From Arenibacter sp. 6A1 (GTDB lineage Bacteria; Bacteroidota; Bacteroidia; Flavobacteriales; Flavobacteriaceae): 64,000 nt of DNA. Below the pieces are notes generated by a model. The model did no database searches and was not told where the DNA came from. It saw only the letters and a list, made by a program, of their open reading frames with translations. Position 1 is the stretch's first letter. Each line of letters starts with the position of its first letter. Below are positions 18,374 through 28,675 of this stretch, piece after piece. The translations under genes were made by a program, and so were the position numbers. The DNA is taken from assembly GCF_012272855.1 (NCBI RefSeq), contig NZ_JAAXCQ010000010.1:117643-181642 (forward strand), read 5' to 3'.

Positions 18374-19288
18374 TTATAGAGGTAAGGCTAATTTTTCACC
18401 TAATTTCTTGTCCCAAACTTCAGGCGTAAATTTGCCTAATCCAGATTCTGAATGAAAAGTTAATTCTCCAAAATATATTTTAGAATCTATGGTGTACAAA
18501 TCGACTCTTACATAAATAAAATCTTCAGCGATTTTTTCAGATAGAGCTTTCATTTTTTCTAAACTTTCCGGTCTTTCAACCTGATTTCCATTTTCATAAA
18601 TCCACTTAAAATCTAAGAAATTCCAATCCGGATCATAGTGGTTTCTTTTATGGTCGGTAGCTCTATCCAAATCGACTTGAATGTATGCAAGCTTACCATT
18701 AAAACAATGGAATTTGTAGTCAGCAGGAATGCTACCATCAGGAGTGGTAAGCAATTTTTCTACTATGATACAGGGTTCAATATCTTTGTATTGCCATTCC
18801 TTTTTGGCGTAATAATAGTTCCTAGATAAACGCCTTTTGAGCAACTTTTTAGTTTCTGTGTAGTTGAGTTTTTTTTTGTCCCTAACAAAAATCCCACCTC
18901 CGCTATCATGATTGGTTTTGATGATACAAGGATAATCAGGTAAATTCATTGGAGTGATATCGTTCACATTTTTAGTCATAAAGGAAATAGGAATAAGATA
19001 TTCATTTCCAATTTTTTCTTTAATATAATCCCGTACAGCGAACTTGTCAGCAGATATGGTATGTAAACGGGTTCTGTCATTTAATTTTAACCACAGAATT
19101 TTTTCATTTAAAGTTTTCGGATGATCTAAGTTGATTGGGTATCCAAAATTGTTTTTAAATTGTTTTTTTAAAAAAGCCTTGTCCGAGCTAGTTCTGTATT
19201 TAAGGAAGTAATATGTTTTTAAAAAAGGCTCAATTAGGTAATATCCAATATTGGACTCATTATAAATATGTTTAATGATCTTTTTCAT
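18374..19288 (-). CDS. TupA-like ATP-grasp protein
   Basis: A 304-residue member of the TupA-like ATP-grasp family, named after a teichuronopeptide gene. Recognised by TLNEKILWLKLNDRT near residue 60, a DKFAVRDYIKEKIG segment, the CIIKTNHDSGGG nucleotide loop and the ELTFHSESGLGKF end motif carrying metal and ATP ligands. ATP-grasp enzymes join a carboxylate to an amine or other nucleophile with ATP. In cell-wall polysaccharide clusters this family is linked to attaching amino acids or peptides to uronic acids. Uronic-acid genes upstream agree with such a role. A direct activity for this branch is not proven. Confidence 0.8.
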   Translation of the reverse strand: MKKIIKHIYNESNIGYYLIEPFLKTYYFLKYRTSSDKAFLKKQFKNNFGYPINLDHPKTLNEKILWLKLNDRTRLHTISADKFAVRDYIKEKIGNEYLIPISFMTKNVNDITPMNLPDYPCIIKTNHDSGGGIFVRDKKKLNYTETKKLLKRRLSRNYYYAKKEWQYKDIEPCIIVEKLLTTPDGSIPADYKFHCFNGKLAYIQVDLDRATDHKRNHYDPDWNFLDFKWIYENGNQVERPESLEKMKALSEKIAEDFIYVRVDLYTIDSKIYFGELTFHSESGLGKFTPEVWDKKLGEKLALPL

Positions 19289-19357
19289 AACGTTGGTTTT
19301 TTGATTGATAATAAGGCTATTAAAATAAAAGGATTTTTATTACCAAGTTTTTAACTG

Positions 19358-20518
19358 CTATTCTTCATCTAAAACATAGCCTAAATAAATAAATATACAA
19401 ACGATATACGGTTGGTTGATAACCGTTTGTAAACTGGTCATAAATATTAGAAATGTAAGGAAAACAGCAAGAATATAATATCTTTTATCGGCAGAAGACC
19501 TTATTATTTTGTTGAAATAGACTCCTAATAAAATAAAGAAGGCTATAAGGGGGACGATTCCCGCATCGGCCCAAATGCCCACAATAGTATTATGGCCACG
19601 CATAGTATTTCCAAATCCAATTCCATTTCCGATAAAAGGATTCTCATACACAAAATTCAATAGGGTATTTAATAGACCGGTCCTTCCTGAGCTGTCTACT
19701 TCTTCTAAGTTAAAGGTGAGTAGATTCTCTAAATTCTTAACTTTTAAATATTGAGCTTCCCTCAAATTAAAACTACTTGCAATCTGAGTTAAGTTAATAA
19801 TTACAAAATATAATATAGGGAGAAGGAAAAGGGCGATAAATATTTTTTCCTTAGTAAAAAACTTATAGTTTATTAAGAGATTTACTAAAACGAAAATGAA
19901 CAAACCAGTAGTAGAGAATGTTAAAAATATCGAATACGCTATAAAAACTAATACCATAAATTTTATAAGGTATAGCTTAGGATTGTAAAATTTATGAAAC
20001 AGAATATAGGTTATAATGGCAATAAGCGCACTGTTATTGGCATCTCCAAAAAGCCCTTCGGCTCTGTCAATACCATATTTTTTAGGTCCAAAAGATCCAA
20101 CATCATACCCTATATGATAAAATACAACCAAAAAAACTGAAGAAATGAATAAGGTTACTAATAAGGTGTTAAAAAATATCTTTTGGTTTTTTTTTGTTTT
20201 TAAAAAAATGAAGAAACCAAAAAAATAAACTACCGGAACAATGGTCTGAGGAATATAATCGAGCCTGTCAAAAGTAATGCTTGCTACTAAGCCAAAAGCA
20301 TAATACGTGATATAAAAAAATATCCAGGTTTTAGCTGTAGTTGAGTACACCCCATCTTCTTTTAAAAAGATTAACGACCCTAAAACGAGCAAAACTAAAT
20401 TTAGATATGCAAAGCTTTGTCCTACACCTGTTGATATATAATGGGTTAAAAATTGTTGAATATTCAGGATACTAACAATAAAACCATAGAGAAAAAAAAT
20501 GATGCCTAGCTTTTTCAT
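19358..20518 (-). CDS. O-antigen/capsule polymerase (Wzy-like, O-antigen ligase family)
   Basis: A 386-residue integral membrane protein with about ten hydrophobic segments and a large extracytoplasmic loop between roughly residues 235 and 300, which contains the FVYENPFIGNGIGFGNTMRGHN signature with the conserved Gly and His seen in the Wzy_C/O-antigen-ligase superfamily. It probably joins repeat units in the periplasm. A WaaL-type ligase is possible, but the presence of Wzx, Wza and Wzc makes the polymerase role likelier. The stop is directly followed, in the + direction, by 69 bases to the ATP-grasp gene, and its start touches the glycosyltransferase at 20519. Confidence 0.8.
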   Translation of the reverse strand: MKKLGIIFFLYGFIVSILNIQQFLTHYISTGVGQSFAYLNLVLLVLGSLIFLKEDGVYSTTAKTWIFFYITYYAFGLVASITFDRLDYIPQTIVPVVYFFGFFIFLKTKKNQKIFFNTLLVTLFISSVFLVVFYHIGYDVGSFGPKKYGIDRAEGLFGDANNSALIAIITYILFHKFYNPKLYLIKFMVLVFIAYSIFLTFSTTGLFIFVLVNLLINYKFFTKEKIFIALFLLPILYFVIINLTQIASSFNLREAQYLKVKNLENLLTFNLEEVDSSGRTGLLNTLLNFVYENPFIGNGIGFGNTMRGHNTIVGIWADAGIVPLIAFFILLGVYFNKIIRSSADKRYYILAVFLTFLIFMTSLQTVINQPYIVCIFIYLGYVLDEE

Positions 20519-21586
20519 TTATATTTTTAAAACATTAAACAAGTCTTCCCATTTTGTAATGATTCTGTCGATGTGGTATTGATCTATACTGGTAATGGCG
20601 TTTTGGGCCAATGTTGTTCTTAATTCTTTATTATTAATTAAGGTACCAATACCATCGGCCATGGCATTTTGGTTCTGGTTTTCAATTAAAAGACCGTTTT
20701 CTCCCTGTTGAATTATATCGGATGGCCCTGAAACACAATCAAAGGCGATACAGGTGACTCCTTGCGACATGGCTTCTAAAAGCACCATGGGCAAACCTTC
20801 AAAACGAGAGGAGAGAATGAATATTTGGGATTTTGTTAAGATTGAATTTATATCAGATTGGAAACCAGTAAAGATTATCTGATCGGTCATTAGCAATTGC
20901 TCGACCTTTTTTTTTAAAAACTGCATACCGTCGTCACCACTTCCGATAATTTTTAATTTCCAATCCTTGTTGCTTTTTAAAACAGGATGTATCAGTTGAA
21001 TTAAATTATCAAAGCCTTTATGATAATATCGGTCTAAATTACCTATGGCTAAAAGAATTTTATCTCTTTTTGGGTTGTAAGTTTTTATGGGTGAAAAAGT
21101 ACATGGGTTTGGCATAACGGTTACCTTTATCCCTTTTTTTTCATAATAAGGTTTATCAAAGGTAGTTAATACAGTGACTCTATCCGCAAATCTATAGGCA
21201 ATAGAACGGGTGAACTTGGTTATATAATTCCCTTTTTGCAAGTGGTTGATATGCTCTGAACATATTATGGGTATTTTGAAGTATTTTGCAACTACGATGG
21301 CAATAAGATTGGTGGCCGTAATAAAGGATATTGCGATTTCGGGACGGTTAATTTTTACTTTATAGTATTTAAATAAATTATTGAGGCTTCGAAGTGTGTG
21401 ATTTTTTATTCCTCCATCGTGAAGGCGAATTCTTTGGATGCCAGGGTCGATTTCAAAGTCTTCTCCTTTATTAAATGTAATTATGGATACACTATGTCCT
21501 TTTTGTAGAAGATGGGCTGCGAGAAGAACTAGTACACGTTCAGCGCCTCCCCCAATCAAAGAACTTACTATAAAATCGATTTTCAT
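20519..21586 (-). CDS. GT4-family glycosyltransferase
   Basis: A 355-residue GT-B enzyme starting KIDFIVSSLIGGGAERVLV. Visible motifs are CSEHINHLQKGNY in the acceptor half, then AIGNLDRYYHKGFDNLI, IIGSGDDGMQFL and SSRFEGLPMVLLEAMSQG in the donor half. This order and the closing helix are typical of GalNAc-/hexose-transferring GT4 members such as PglJ/PglH, though the specificity is not assignable. It lies between the flippase and the polymerase, with 11 bases and 0 bases of spacing, so it is firmly part of the operon. Confidence 0.86.
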   Translation of the reverse strand: MKIDFIVSSLIGGGAERVLVLLAAHLLQKGHSVSIITFNKGEDFEIDPGIQRIRLHDGGIKNHTLRSLNNLFKYYKVKINRPEIAISFITATNLIAIVVAKYFKIPIICSEHINHLQKGNYITKFTRSIAYRFADRVTVLTTFDKPYYEKKGIKVTVMPNPCTFSPIKTYNPKRDKILLAIGNLDRYYHKGFDNLIQLIHPVLKSNKDWKLKIIGSGDDGMQFLKKKVEQLLMTDQIIFTGFQSDINSILTKSQIFILSSRFEGLPMVLLEAMSQGVTCIAFDCVSGPSDIIQQGENGLLIENQNQNAMADGIGTLINNKELRTTLAQNAITSIDQYHIDRIITKWEDLFNVLKI

Positions 21587-21597
21587 ATCCTTAGTAT

Positions 21598-22947
21598 TTA
21601 ATTACTAATACTATTTTTTTTGAATAAAGTATACGTGTAGTAAACGTATATGAAGCTACAAATAATGTAAACTATGGTTGTGCTTAAAACAAGTCCGTAA
21701 ACTCCATAATATTGCACTAAAATATAATTCATTATTAGGTTTAATAGTAGGTTCCAAAAGGAAATCCATGCCATAAATTTATTTTCATTTATGGAGGTCA
21801 AGAATTTAACACAAACCAATGTACACAGGTAAAAAGGTACGTAAATCAAGGCGAGTTTTTGAATATTGGCAACAATGTAGGTGTCTTCCGAAGTAAATTC
21901 GTTTCGTTCAAATAAAATTTGAATGATGTTTTCGGAAAAAATAATGGTTACTATGGTAACTAATAAACTACTTAAAAATATAATTTTCAATATTTTATAA
22001 AGCTGAAAATAGGCTTTCTTTAGGTCAATGTTGATAAGCCTAGAAAAGTGTGGTAATATAACATTTCCTATTGATATCATAAGAATTCCAACTGTGAAAG
22101 CAGGAATCTTTATCCCGTAATTCATAGCCGCTATCGATCCTGTTACTAACTGAGCTGCGAAGAATTGATCTACAAACGGGTTTATGCCCGTAAGTAGTCC
22201 AGAAGTAGTCTTGGATGGGTACTGCTTGAACATGGCAATAATGTTGTCATTGGTTCTCAAAGCTCCTAAAATGATTATCTTGTTCAGCAAACTAGTTGTT
22301 AAGGTGTATAAAAAACTTGTTATACTGCCCAGTAGTAAGCCTATAACCAAAACCATCTCTCCAAAAAGATCTTTAAAGAAGATCAAACATACAATGGTGA
22401 CAACGGGTAAAAATATTTGAGCTATTGTTGAAGCAAAGAAATTGTTATTTATTTCTTGTAATCCGTTTAAAAAACCGGTATAACCCCATAAGAATAAACA
22501 AGGTAGTACATAATAGAGTTGCGTACGTATTAAATTATAGTAACTCTCGTTATGACCAGGGAAAACATATTCAAGAAAAAATTCTGAAAAGACAAGCGCT
22601 ACAATTGTTAAAATAACAATTAGTACAGTAATGGAATAAAAAGTGAAAGTTTGAAAACTGCCTTTATCATTTGTTGTATTTATTTCATTAATATAATTGG
22701 GAATAAATAAATTTTTTAAAGATCCAATAAATACATTTTGAATAAAGGAAGGGATTAATATGGCAATATAGTAAGTGTCTAATAATTCTGATAGACCAAA
22801 TAATGAAGCAACAATTGTTTCTTTATAAAATGAAACTATTTTAATGAGAAATGAGATAGATCCCACTAATAACATATTCCTGATAATGGGATTTTTACCC
22901 AGACCAATAAGTTTGTTATTAATTGTTTTGAGAAACAGCGGAATCAT
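21598..22947 (-). CDS. polysaccharide flippase (MurJ/Wzx-like, MOP superfamily)
   Basis: A 449-residue membrane protein with about 12-14 hydrophobic segments. The early sequence (SFLIKIVSFYKETIVASLFG) and the NPFVDQFFAAQL region place it near the MurJ/MviN branch of the MOP exporters rather than the PST branch. Located inside a polysaccharide operon, it is the likely flippase moving the lipid-linked repeat unit to the periplasmic side. It could in principle be an extra lipid II flippase, but the neighbours argue against that. The start is the first Met of the conserved N-terminal amphipathic stretch. Confidence 0.8.
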   Translation of the reverse strand: MIPLFLKTINNKLIGLGKNPIIRNMLLVGSISFLIKIVSFYKETIVASLFGLSELLDTYYIAILIPSFIQNVFIGSLKNLFIPNYINEINTTNDKGSFQTFTFYSITVLIVILTIVALVFSEFFLEYVFPGHNESYYNLIRTQLYYVLPCLFLWGYTGFLNGLQEINNNFFASTIAQIFLPVVTIVCLIFFKDLFGEMVLVIGLLLGSITSFLYTLTTSLLNKIIILGALRTNDNIIAMFKQYPSKTTSGLLTGINPFVDQFFAAQLVTGSIAAMNYGIKIPAFTVGILMISIGNVILPHFSRLINIDLKKAYFQLYKILKIIFLSSLLVTIVTIIFSENIIQILFERNEFTSEDTYIVANIQKLALIYVPFYLCTLVCVKFLTSINENKFMAWISFWNLLLNLIMNYILVQYYGVYGLVLSTTIVYIICSFIYVYYTYTLFKKNSISN

Positions 22948-23013
22948 TTAGTATTCATCTATAAATTAGTTTTTTGGCAGATTGAACAAAATGGATTTTA
23001 ATTTGCTTTTATA

Positions 23014-24294
23014 TTATAACCTAGCACTTACTCTTCCATTTAGAACGCTTTTTACATCATACAATACCCCGTTTTTTAAAAGCATTGCCGATAGGTCAAT
23101 GTTTAGAAATGAATTATGTCCAACCGCTAAAACAATGGCATTGAATTTTTCATTTGGTAATTGTTGTGTTGTTTTTAAATTGTACTCATGTGCTACTTCC
23201 TCGGGAGATGCCCATGGATCATAGGTTGTAATTTGGGCACCGTAACTTTTTAAGTTAGTAATAACATCGACGGCCTTAGTATTTCGTACATCAGGGCAAT
23301 TTTCCTTAAAGGTTATACCAAGAACTAAAATATTCGATCCTTTGACCTTAATATCATTTTGTACCATTAATTTAACCACTTCCGATGCTACATATTTCCC
23401 CATCCCATCGTTCATTCTTCGACCGGCTAGAATAATTTCCGGATGATAGCCATACTCCTGAGCTTTTTGAGCTAGATAATAAGGGTCTACACCGATACAG
23501 TGTCCTCCAACCAAGCCAGGTTTAAAAGGTAAAAAGTTCCACTTGGTTCCAGCAGCCTCCAATACATCATGGGTGTCTATCCCCATTAAATTAAAAATTT
23601 TTGCCAGTTCATTTACAAAGGCAATATTTATATCTCGTTGAGAATTTTCTATTACCTTGGCGGCTTCTGCGACCCTTATAGTAGGTGCCAAGTGTGTGCC
23701 TGCAGTAATAACCGATGCGTATAGGTCATTTACCTTTTTACCAATTTCAGGAGTAGATCCTGAGGTTACCTTCGTTATTTTTTCGACCGTATGTTCCTTG
23801 TCTCCAGGATTGATACGTTCTGGGGAATAGCCGGCGAAAAAATCGATATTGAATTTTAGTCCGCTTATATTTTCCAAAACTGGAACACACTCTTCCTCCG
23901 TAACTCCTGGGTATACCGTTGATTCATAAATTACAATATCACCTTTTTTAAGAACCTTTCCTACGGTTTCACTGGCCTTGTATAATGGGGTTAAAATAGG
24001 TCGGTTAGTGCTGTCTACCGGGGTGGGAACAGTAATGATGTAATAGTTACAATCTGCAATGTCTTCTAAGCGATTGGTACAATATAGCCCCTTGGTCATA
24101 TCTGTAGACGCACAAAGGACTTCTTGTAAAAGCTCATCTTCTACCTCTAGGGTTTTATCTATTCCCGAACGTAATTCATCAATTCTTTTTTCGTTAATAT
24201 CAAACCCAATAACCGGGAATTTTGTAGCGAATAGTCGTGCCAAAGGTAAACCTACATAACCTAGTCCTAGAATTGCAATTTTGGTCGTATTCAT
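23014..24294 (-). CDS. nucleotide-sugar 6-dehydrogenase (WbpA/TviB/WbpO type)
   Basis: A 426-residue member of the UDP-glucose/GDP-mannose dehydrogenase family in the TviB/WbpO branch. It has the NAD-binding ILGLGYVGLPLARLFA at the start, the GYSPERINPGD substrate motif, and the GLVGGHCIGVDPYYLA motif with the catalytic Cys near residue 263. It oxidises UDP-N-acetylhexosamine to the uronic acid with two NAD+. With the WbpP/TviC-like epimerase at 25796, the usual product would be UDP-GalNAcA or a related sugar. The length is typical and no key residue is missing. It lies 92 bases downstream of ugd in transcription. Confidence 0.88.
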   Translation of the reverse strand: MNTTKIAILGLGYVGLPLARLFATKFPVIGFDINEKRIDELRSGIDKTLEVEDELLQEVLCASTDMTKGLYCTNRLEDIADCNYYIITVPTPVDSTNRPILTPLYKASETVGKVLKKGDIVIYESTVYPGVTEEECVPVLENISGLKFNIDFFAGYSPERINPGDKEHTVEKITKVTSGSTPEIGKKVNDLYASVITAGTHLAPTIRVAEAAKVIENSQRDINIAFVNELAKIFNLMGIDTHDVLEAAGTKWNFLPFKPGLVGGHCIGVDPYYLAQKAQEYGYHPEIILAGRRMNDGMGKYVASEVVKLMVQNDIKVKGSNILVLGITFKENCPDVRNTKAVDVITNLKSYGAQITTYDPWASPEEVAHEYNLKTTQQLPNEKFNAIVLAVGHNSFLNIDLSAMLLKNGVLYDVKSVLNGRVSARL

Positions 24295-24386
24295 AGTTTG
24301 ATATAATTTAAAGTGGTTGGTATCTAAGTTATTTGATTTTGGCAGGCCTATAATTCCCAGTAGCTATAATATAAATGTCTAAAAAT

Positions 24387-25790
24387 CTAAGGCTTTTTAT
24401 CCGCTACGACCTCTAAATTTCTTTCATGTAATTTAGAGGAGCTAGAATTTGATTTATTATAAGTTTGTTTTCCTATTTGAAAATATTCAATCCCTAGTTC
24501 ATCCATTTGGGTATCGTTGTATTGGTTTCTTCCATCAAAGATAATAGGCTGCTTTAATTGCACTTTTAACTCTTCAAAATCTGGAGACCGGAATTCTTTC
24601 CATTCGGTTAATAGAATCATGGCATCTGCATTTTGAAGTGTTTCATATTTAGAGCTGTGATATGAAATGCTTTTAATGTCTTTTAAATAAAAATCTTTGG
24701 CTTCATCCATAGCCTTTGGATCATATGCCTGTATTTTTGCCCCTCGATTGGTTAATTCTTTTATAGTATAGATGGCTGGAGCTTCGCGCATATCATCTGT
24801 CTCGGGTTTAAATGCCAAGCCCCATATGGCAAAGGTCTTTCCTTTTAAATCCTCTCCAAATCTCTTAACTACCTTTTGGGCTATGACTAATTTTTGTTTA
24901 TCGTTGACTGATTCTACAGAACTGATCAAATTAGCAGTATATCCGTGTTCTTCCGCGGTTCTTTTTAGGGCTTTTACATCTTTCGGAAAGCAAGACCCCC
25001 CATAACCGCTACCTGGATAAATAAAACTGTATCCTATTCTGCTATCCGATCCTATCCCGATGCGAACTTTATTCACATCGGCACCTACCAATTCACATAT
25101 ATTGGCAATTTCGTTCATAAAGGAAATCTTAGTGGCCAACATGGCGTTAGCGACATATTTTGTCATTTCTGCCGAACGGACATCCATCAGAATTAATCTG
25201 TCTGCACTGCTTCTAAAAAAAGGACTATAAAGCCTTCTCATCTTTTTTGCAGCTTCCTCATTGTCTACACCTATGACCACACGATCTGGTTTCATAAAAT
25301 CGTTAATAGCATCTCCTTCTTTTAAAAATTCGGGATTAGACACCACATCAAAGTCTATGGATAGCTTTCTTATATTAAGTTCTTCCTGAATAGTTCTTTT
25401 TACTTTATCGGCAGTGCCAACAGGAACGGTAGATTTGTCTACTATGATCAATGGATGCGTCATATGCCGCCCAATTTCCTTGGCTACTTGTAATACATAT
25501 TGCAAATCAGCAGAACCATCATCGCCCATAGGGGTGCCAACGGCAATAATAACGACATCGATTTTGTCTAAATGTGCGCTTAAATCAGTACTAAATTGTA
25601 ATGTTTTGTTTTGAACGTTCCGCATCACCATGGCCTCTAGACCAGGTTCGTAAATGGGGATGATTCCTTTCTTTAAATTATTAATTTTTTTTGAATCGAT
25701 ATCAATACAGGTCACTGTGTTTCCCATTTCGGCAAAACAAGTACCACTTACTAGGCCAACATAGCCAGTTCCAACAACAGTTAAATTCAT
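24387..25790 (-). CDS. ugd: UDP-glucose 6-dehydrogenase
   Basis: A 467-residue enzyme of the Ugd branch. The N-terminal [17 protein letters not shown] binds NAD, an [12 protein letters not shown] motif binds the glucosyl part, and [14 protein letters not shown] holds the catalytic Cys near residue 263. A C-terminal UDP-binding domain is present ([20 protein letters not shown]). It makes UDP-glucuronate, which the epimerase at 26947 can turn into UDP-galacturonate. The final ~25 residues (Ser- and Lys-rich) extend beyond the usual length. The stop is 5 bases before the next gene's codons, so the epimerase and ugd are tightly coupled. Confidence 0.93.
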   Translation of the reverse strand: MNLTVVGTGYVGLVSGTCFAEMGNTVTCIDIDSKKINNLKKGIIPIYEPGLEAMVMRNVQNKTLQFSTDLSAHLDKIDVVIIAVGTPMGDDGSADLQYVLQVAKEIGRHMTHPLIIVDKSTVPVGTADKVKRTIQEELNIRKLSIDFDVVSNPEFLKEGDAINDFMKPDRVVIGVDNEEAAKKMRRLYSPFFRSSADRLILMDVRSAEMTKYVANAMLATKISFMNEIANICELVGADVNKVRIGIGSDSRIGYSFIYPGSGYGGSCFPKDVKALKRTAEEHGYTANLISSVESVNDKQKLVIAQKVVKRFGEDLKGKTFAIWGLAFKPETDDMREAPAIYTIKELTNRGAKIQAYDPKAMDEAKDFYLKDIKSISYHSSKYETLQNADAMILLTEWKEFRSPDFEELKVQLKQPIIFDGRNQYNDTQMDELGIEYFQIGKQTYNKSNSSSSKLHERNLEVVADKKP

Positions 25791-25795
25791 TTAGT

Positions 25796-26779
25796 TTATT
25801 TTAAATTGGTCCAGTACCAATGTACGGACTCTTTTAATCCTTTTTTTATATCGTATTTGGGATCGTAGCCCAATAGGGTTTTAGCCTTATCAATAGACGC
25901 CAAAGAGTGAGGGACATCGCCCTGTCTTGTAGGGCCATATTTGATTTGTACTTCAGCGATTTTGGAATCGTATTCGCTTAAATATTCTTTTAATAATCCT
26001 ACTAATTCATTAAGATCTGTTCGCTCTCCATAGGCAACATTATAAACGGTGTTAACGGCTTCTTTATTATTACTGCTGATGGCCCGAATATTCATTTGGA
26101 TTACATTATCTATATACGTAAAATCTCGTGAAAAAGAACCATCGCCATTAATTACGGGAGATTCATAATTCATTAATTGCATCACAAATTTAGGAATCAC
26201 GGCAGCATAAGCACCCTTAGGGTCCTGTTTTCGGCCGAAAACGTTAAAATAGCGTAAACCAACAGTTTCTAGTCCATATGTTTTACTAAATATATCGGCA
26301 TATAATTCATTTACATATTTGGTAATGGCGTAGGGAGATAATGGTTTTCCAATGTGATCCTCAGTTTTTGGTAAACTTTTAGAATCTCCATAGGTAGACG
26401 AACTTGCAGCATAAACAAAGCGTTTTGCTTTTGCATCCCTAGCGGCGACTAACATATTTAGGAAGCCTGATACATTGACATCATTACTGGTTATAGGATC
26501 ATTGATAGACCTGGGAACAGACCCCAAAGCGGCCTGATGTAAAATGTATTCAACACCTTTACAAGCTTTGTGACAATCTTCCAAATTTCGTATATCCCCT
26601 TCGAAAAGCGAAAATTTAGGATTGGCATGCAAATGCGCCAGGTTTTCACGTTTTCCTGTCGAAAAATTATCCAAACAGCTAACTGTATTCCCATTTTTTA
26701 AGAGGGCTTCACATAAATTAGAGCCAATGAAGCCCGCTCCTCCAGTGACAAGAATATGATAATCAGAATTTAGATTCAT
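25796..26779 (-). CDS. UDP-N-acetylglucosamine C4-epimerase-like SDR (WbpP/TviC type)
   Basis: An extended SDR epimerase of 327 residues when started at MNLNSDYHILVTGGAGFIG. A longer frame to 26806 adds nine residues and is equally open. Motifs are the GAGFIGSN nucleotide loop, a YAASSSTYGD stretch with catalytic Ser/Thr, the YxxxK pair in SPYAITKYVNEL and RYFNVFGRKQDPKGAYAAV. The last is close to WbpP/TviC, which interconvert UDP-GlcNAc and UDP-GalNAc or their uronates. Paired with the TviB-like dehydrogenase in the same operon, it should supply UDP-GalNAcA. Gap to the first operon gene is about 165 bases. Confidence 0.88.
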   Translation of the reverse strand: MNLNSDYHILVTGGAGFIGSNLCEALLKNGNTVSCLDNFSTGKRENLAHLHANPKFSLFEGDIRNLEDCHKACKGVEYILHQAALGSVPRSINDPITSNDVNVSGFLNMLVAARDAKAKRFVYAASSSTYGDSKSLPKTEDHIGKPLSPYAITKYVNELYADIFSKTYGLETVGLRYFNVFGRKQDPKGAYAAVIPKFVMQLMNYESPVINGDGSFSRDFTYIDNVIQMNIRAISSNNKEAVNTVYNVAYGERTDLNELVGLLKEYLSEYDSKIAEVQIKYGPTRQGDVPHSLASIDKAKTLLGYDPKYDIKKGLKESVHWYWTNLK

Positions 26780-26946
26780 GTTTTTTATTCCTTTATTATT
26801 AAACAAATATGGAGATAACTTATATTAAACCTCTTTTTTTTGTTTCAAGTACTCATATTTTCCGATGAATTGGCTAAACATGACTCAACTTTAATTTTCC
26901 AAAATACAGAGTTACGGGTTTATGGAACCTTCTATGGTTGTAGATT

Positions 26947-27987
26947 TTATTTTTTTGGAGCAAGATGGTAATATTTTTTGTACCATTTTATAAAGGCTGT
27001 TATCCCTTCATTTATTGAAGTGTTGGGACGGTAGCCGTAATCTTTTATTAAATCATCAACATTGGCCCAGGTTTTTTTAACATCACCAGGTTGCATAGGA
27101 AGTAAATTTCGGTTCGCTGTAATACCTAAATTTTGTTCGATACACTCTATAAAATCCAATAGCTTGACGCAGTTGTTATTACCAATATTATAGATTTTAT
27201 AATTTTCACCTTTTTTAATCCTTTCGACGGTGTCTTTTTCCAAAACTCGAACTACTCCCTCTGTAATATCATCAATATAGGTAAAATCCCGCTCCATTTT
27301 TCCCTCATTAAAGATTTTAATTGGTTTTCCTTTCACCATGGCATCTGTGAATAAAAACATGGCCATATCTGGTCTTCCCCATGGACCATAAACGGTAAAA
27401 AATCGAAGACCGGTGGTAGTGAATCCATATAGATGACTATAGGTGTGAGCCATAAGTTCGTTACTTTTTTTAGTAGCGGCATATAGGCTTATAGGGTTGT
27501 CTACATTATCTGAAGTTTCGAAGGGGACTTTTCTATTTAAACCATAAACGCTAGAACTACTGGCATAAACTAGATGTTTAATTTTATAGTTCCTACAACA
27601 TTCTAAAATATTGAGAAATCCAACGATATTACTATCTATATAAGTTTCCGGATTTTCTAGACTGTAACGAACTCCTGCTTGGGCGGCAAGATTGCATACC
27701 ACGTCAAAATTTTCGTGATGAAATAGATGAGGTAGCGCCTCGCGATCCTCTAGATTAAGACGTATAAAGGAAAAAGAACCAGAATTTCGTTTGCCGAAAT
27801 TCATTTGGCCGAATTTTTCCGCATTTTCTTTTGAAATCCCTAACTCCTTTAAACGGGCGAATTTAAGGTTAACATCATAGTAATCATTTATATTATCTAG
27901 CCCTATTACTTGATGGCCTTTATTTATAAGAGATAGGGAGACATGGAATCCTATAAAACCTGCTGCGCCAGTTACTAATATTTTCAT
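26947..27987 (-). CDS. UDP-glucuronate 4-epimerase-like SDR
   Basis: A 346-residue extended SDR. The start MKILVTGAAGFIGFHVSLSL, the DNINDYYDVNLK segment and the YxxxK active site in SLYAATKKSNELMAH are hallmark features of bacterial UDP-glucuronate C4-epimerases (LpsL/Cap1J). Later motifs include RFFTVYGPWGRPDMA and the DFTYIDDI loop. It converts UDP-GlcA, made by Ugd two genes on, to UDP-GalA. It is the first gene of the long minus-strand operon; the promoter should lie in the large gap at 27988-28675. Family assignment is firm and no residue is missing. Confidence 0.9.
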   Translation of the reverse strand: MKILVTGAAGFIGFHVSLSLINKGHQVIGLDNINDYYDVNLKFARLKELGISKENAEKFGQMNFGKRNSGSFSFIRLNLEDREALPHLFHHENFDVVCNLAAQAGVRYSLENPETYIDSNIVGFLNILECCRNYKIKHLVYASSSSVYGLNRKVPFETSDNVDNPISLYAATKKSNELMAHTYSHLYGFTTTGLRFFTVYGPWGRPDMAMFLFTDAMVKGKPIKIFNEGKMERDFTYIDDITEGVVRVLEKDTVERIKKGENYKIYNIGNNNCVKLLDFIECIEQNLGITANRNLLPMQPGDVKKTWANVDDLIKDYGYRPNTSINEGITAFIKWYKKYYHLAPKK

Positions 27988-28675
27988 TTATTATATTTTA
28001 GATCTATAAACCTAACTGTTACAAAGAAATCTTCTTTTAAAATATTATCAAAAAGTCTTTGGATAAATATTTTTTTGGAGATGATTCAATGCGGTTTTAT
28101 ATGTTGTAGGGGTTCCTTTGTTAAAAAAGGAAGGGCATGCTAATTAAAAAATTAAAGGTCTTAATTTATTTTATTTTAAACAATTTCTCTTTGAGATATA
28201 TGTTCCTTACATAAATTAGGTCAAAATCTTATAACGTTGATTGGATAAGTTTAAATAATTGATTTTTTCTAAAAGTTAACGAAAGGTATGATTTATGACT
28301 TTGGTTAAGGATTAAAATCATCCAATTGCATTAGGTACTTCTAAAGATACAATTCGCTAACGTTTATTTGTTTAGTCTTATTTCCTTAGGGTTGGAATAT
28401 TTAAGTATTAAATCTAGAAAAGGGTTGCTTTAGCCGACTTTATATCAGAAATAAAAATAATCTTTTACATTTATCTGTATACAATAACGATTTATGGATA
28501 TGGAAGCTATACTTTTTTAAAGAGAAACTATTCTTTCCACGTTCAACTAGATATGTGATTAAATAAACCGCTTCAATTATAATGTTGGATTGTTAGGGTT
28601 TTACCTTTTAAAACCATTTGGTATCACGAAATTCAAAATGTTAATATGTAACTGGGAATAAAAGAAAATTATACC
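27988..28675. promoter_or_regulatory. large divergent intergenic region at the head of the polysaccharide operon
   Basis: 688 AT-rich bases between the operon's first gene (read left) and the deacetylase (read right). No open frame of note. I looked for the Bacteroidota -7 box TAnnTTTG on both strands and saw no convincing one. The size suggests a long leader or a promoter with upstream control sites; nothing more can be supported from the sequence alone. Confidence 0.45.
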
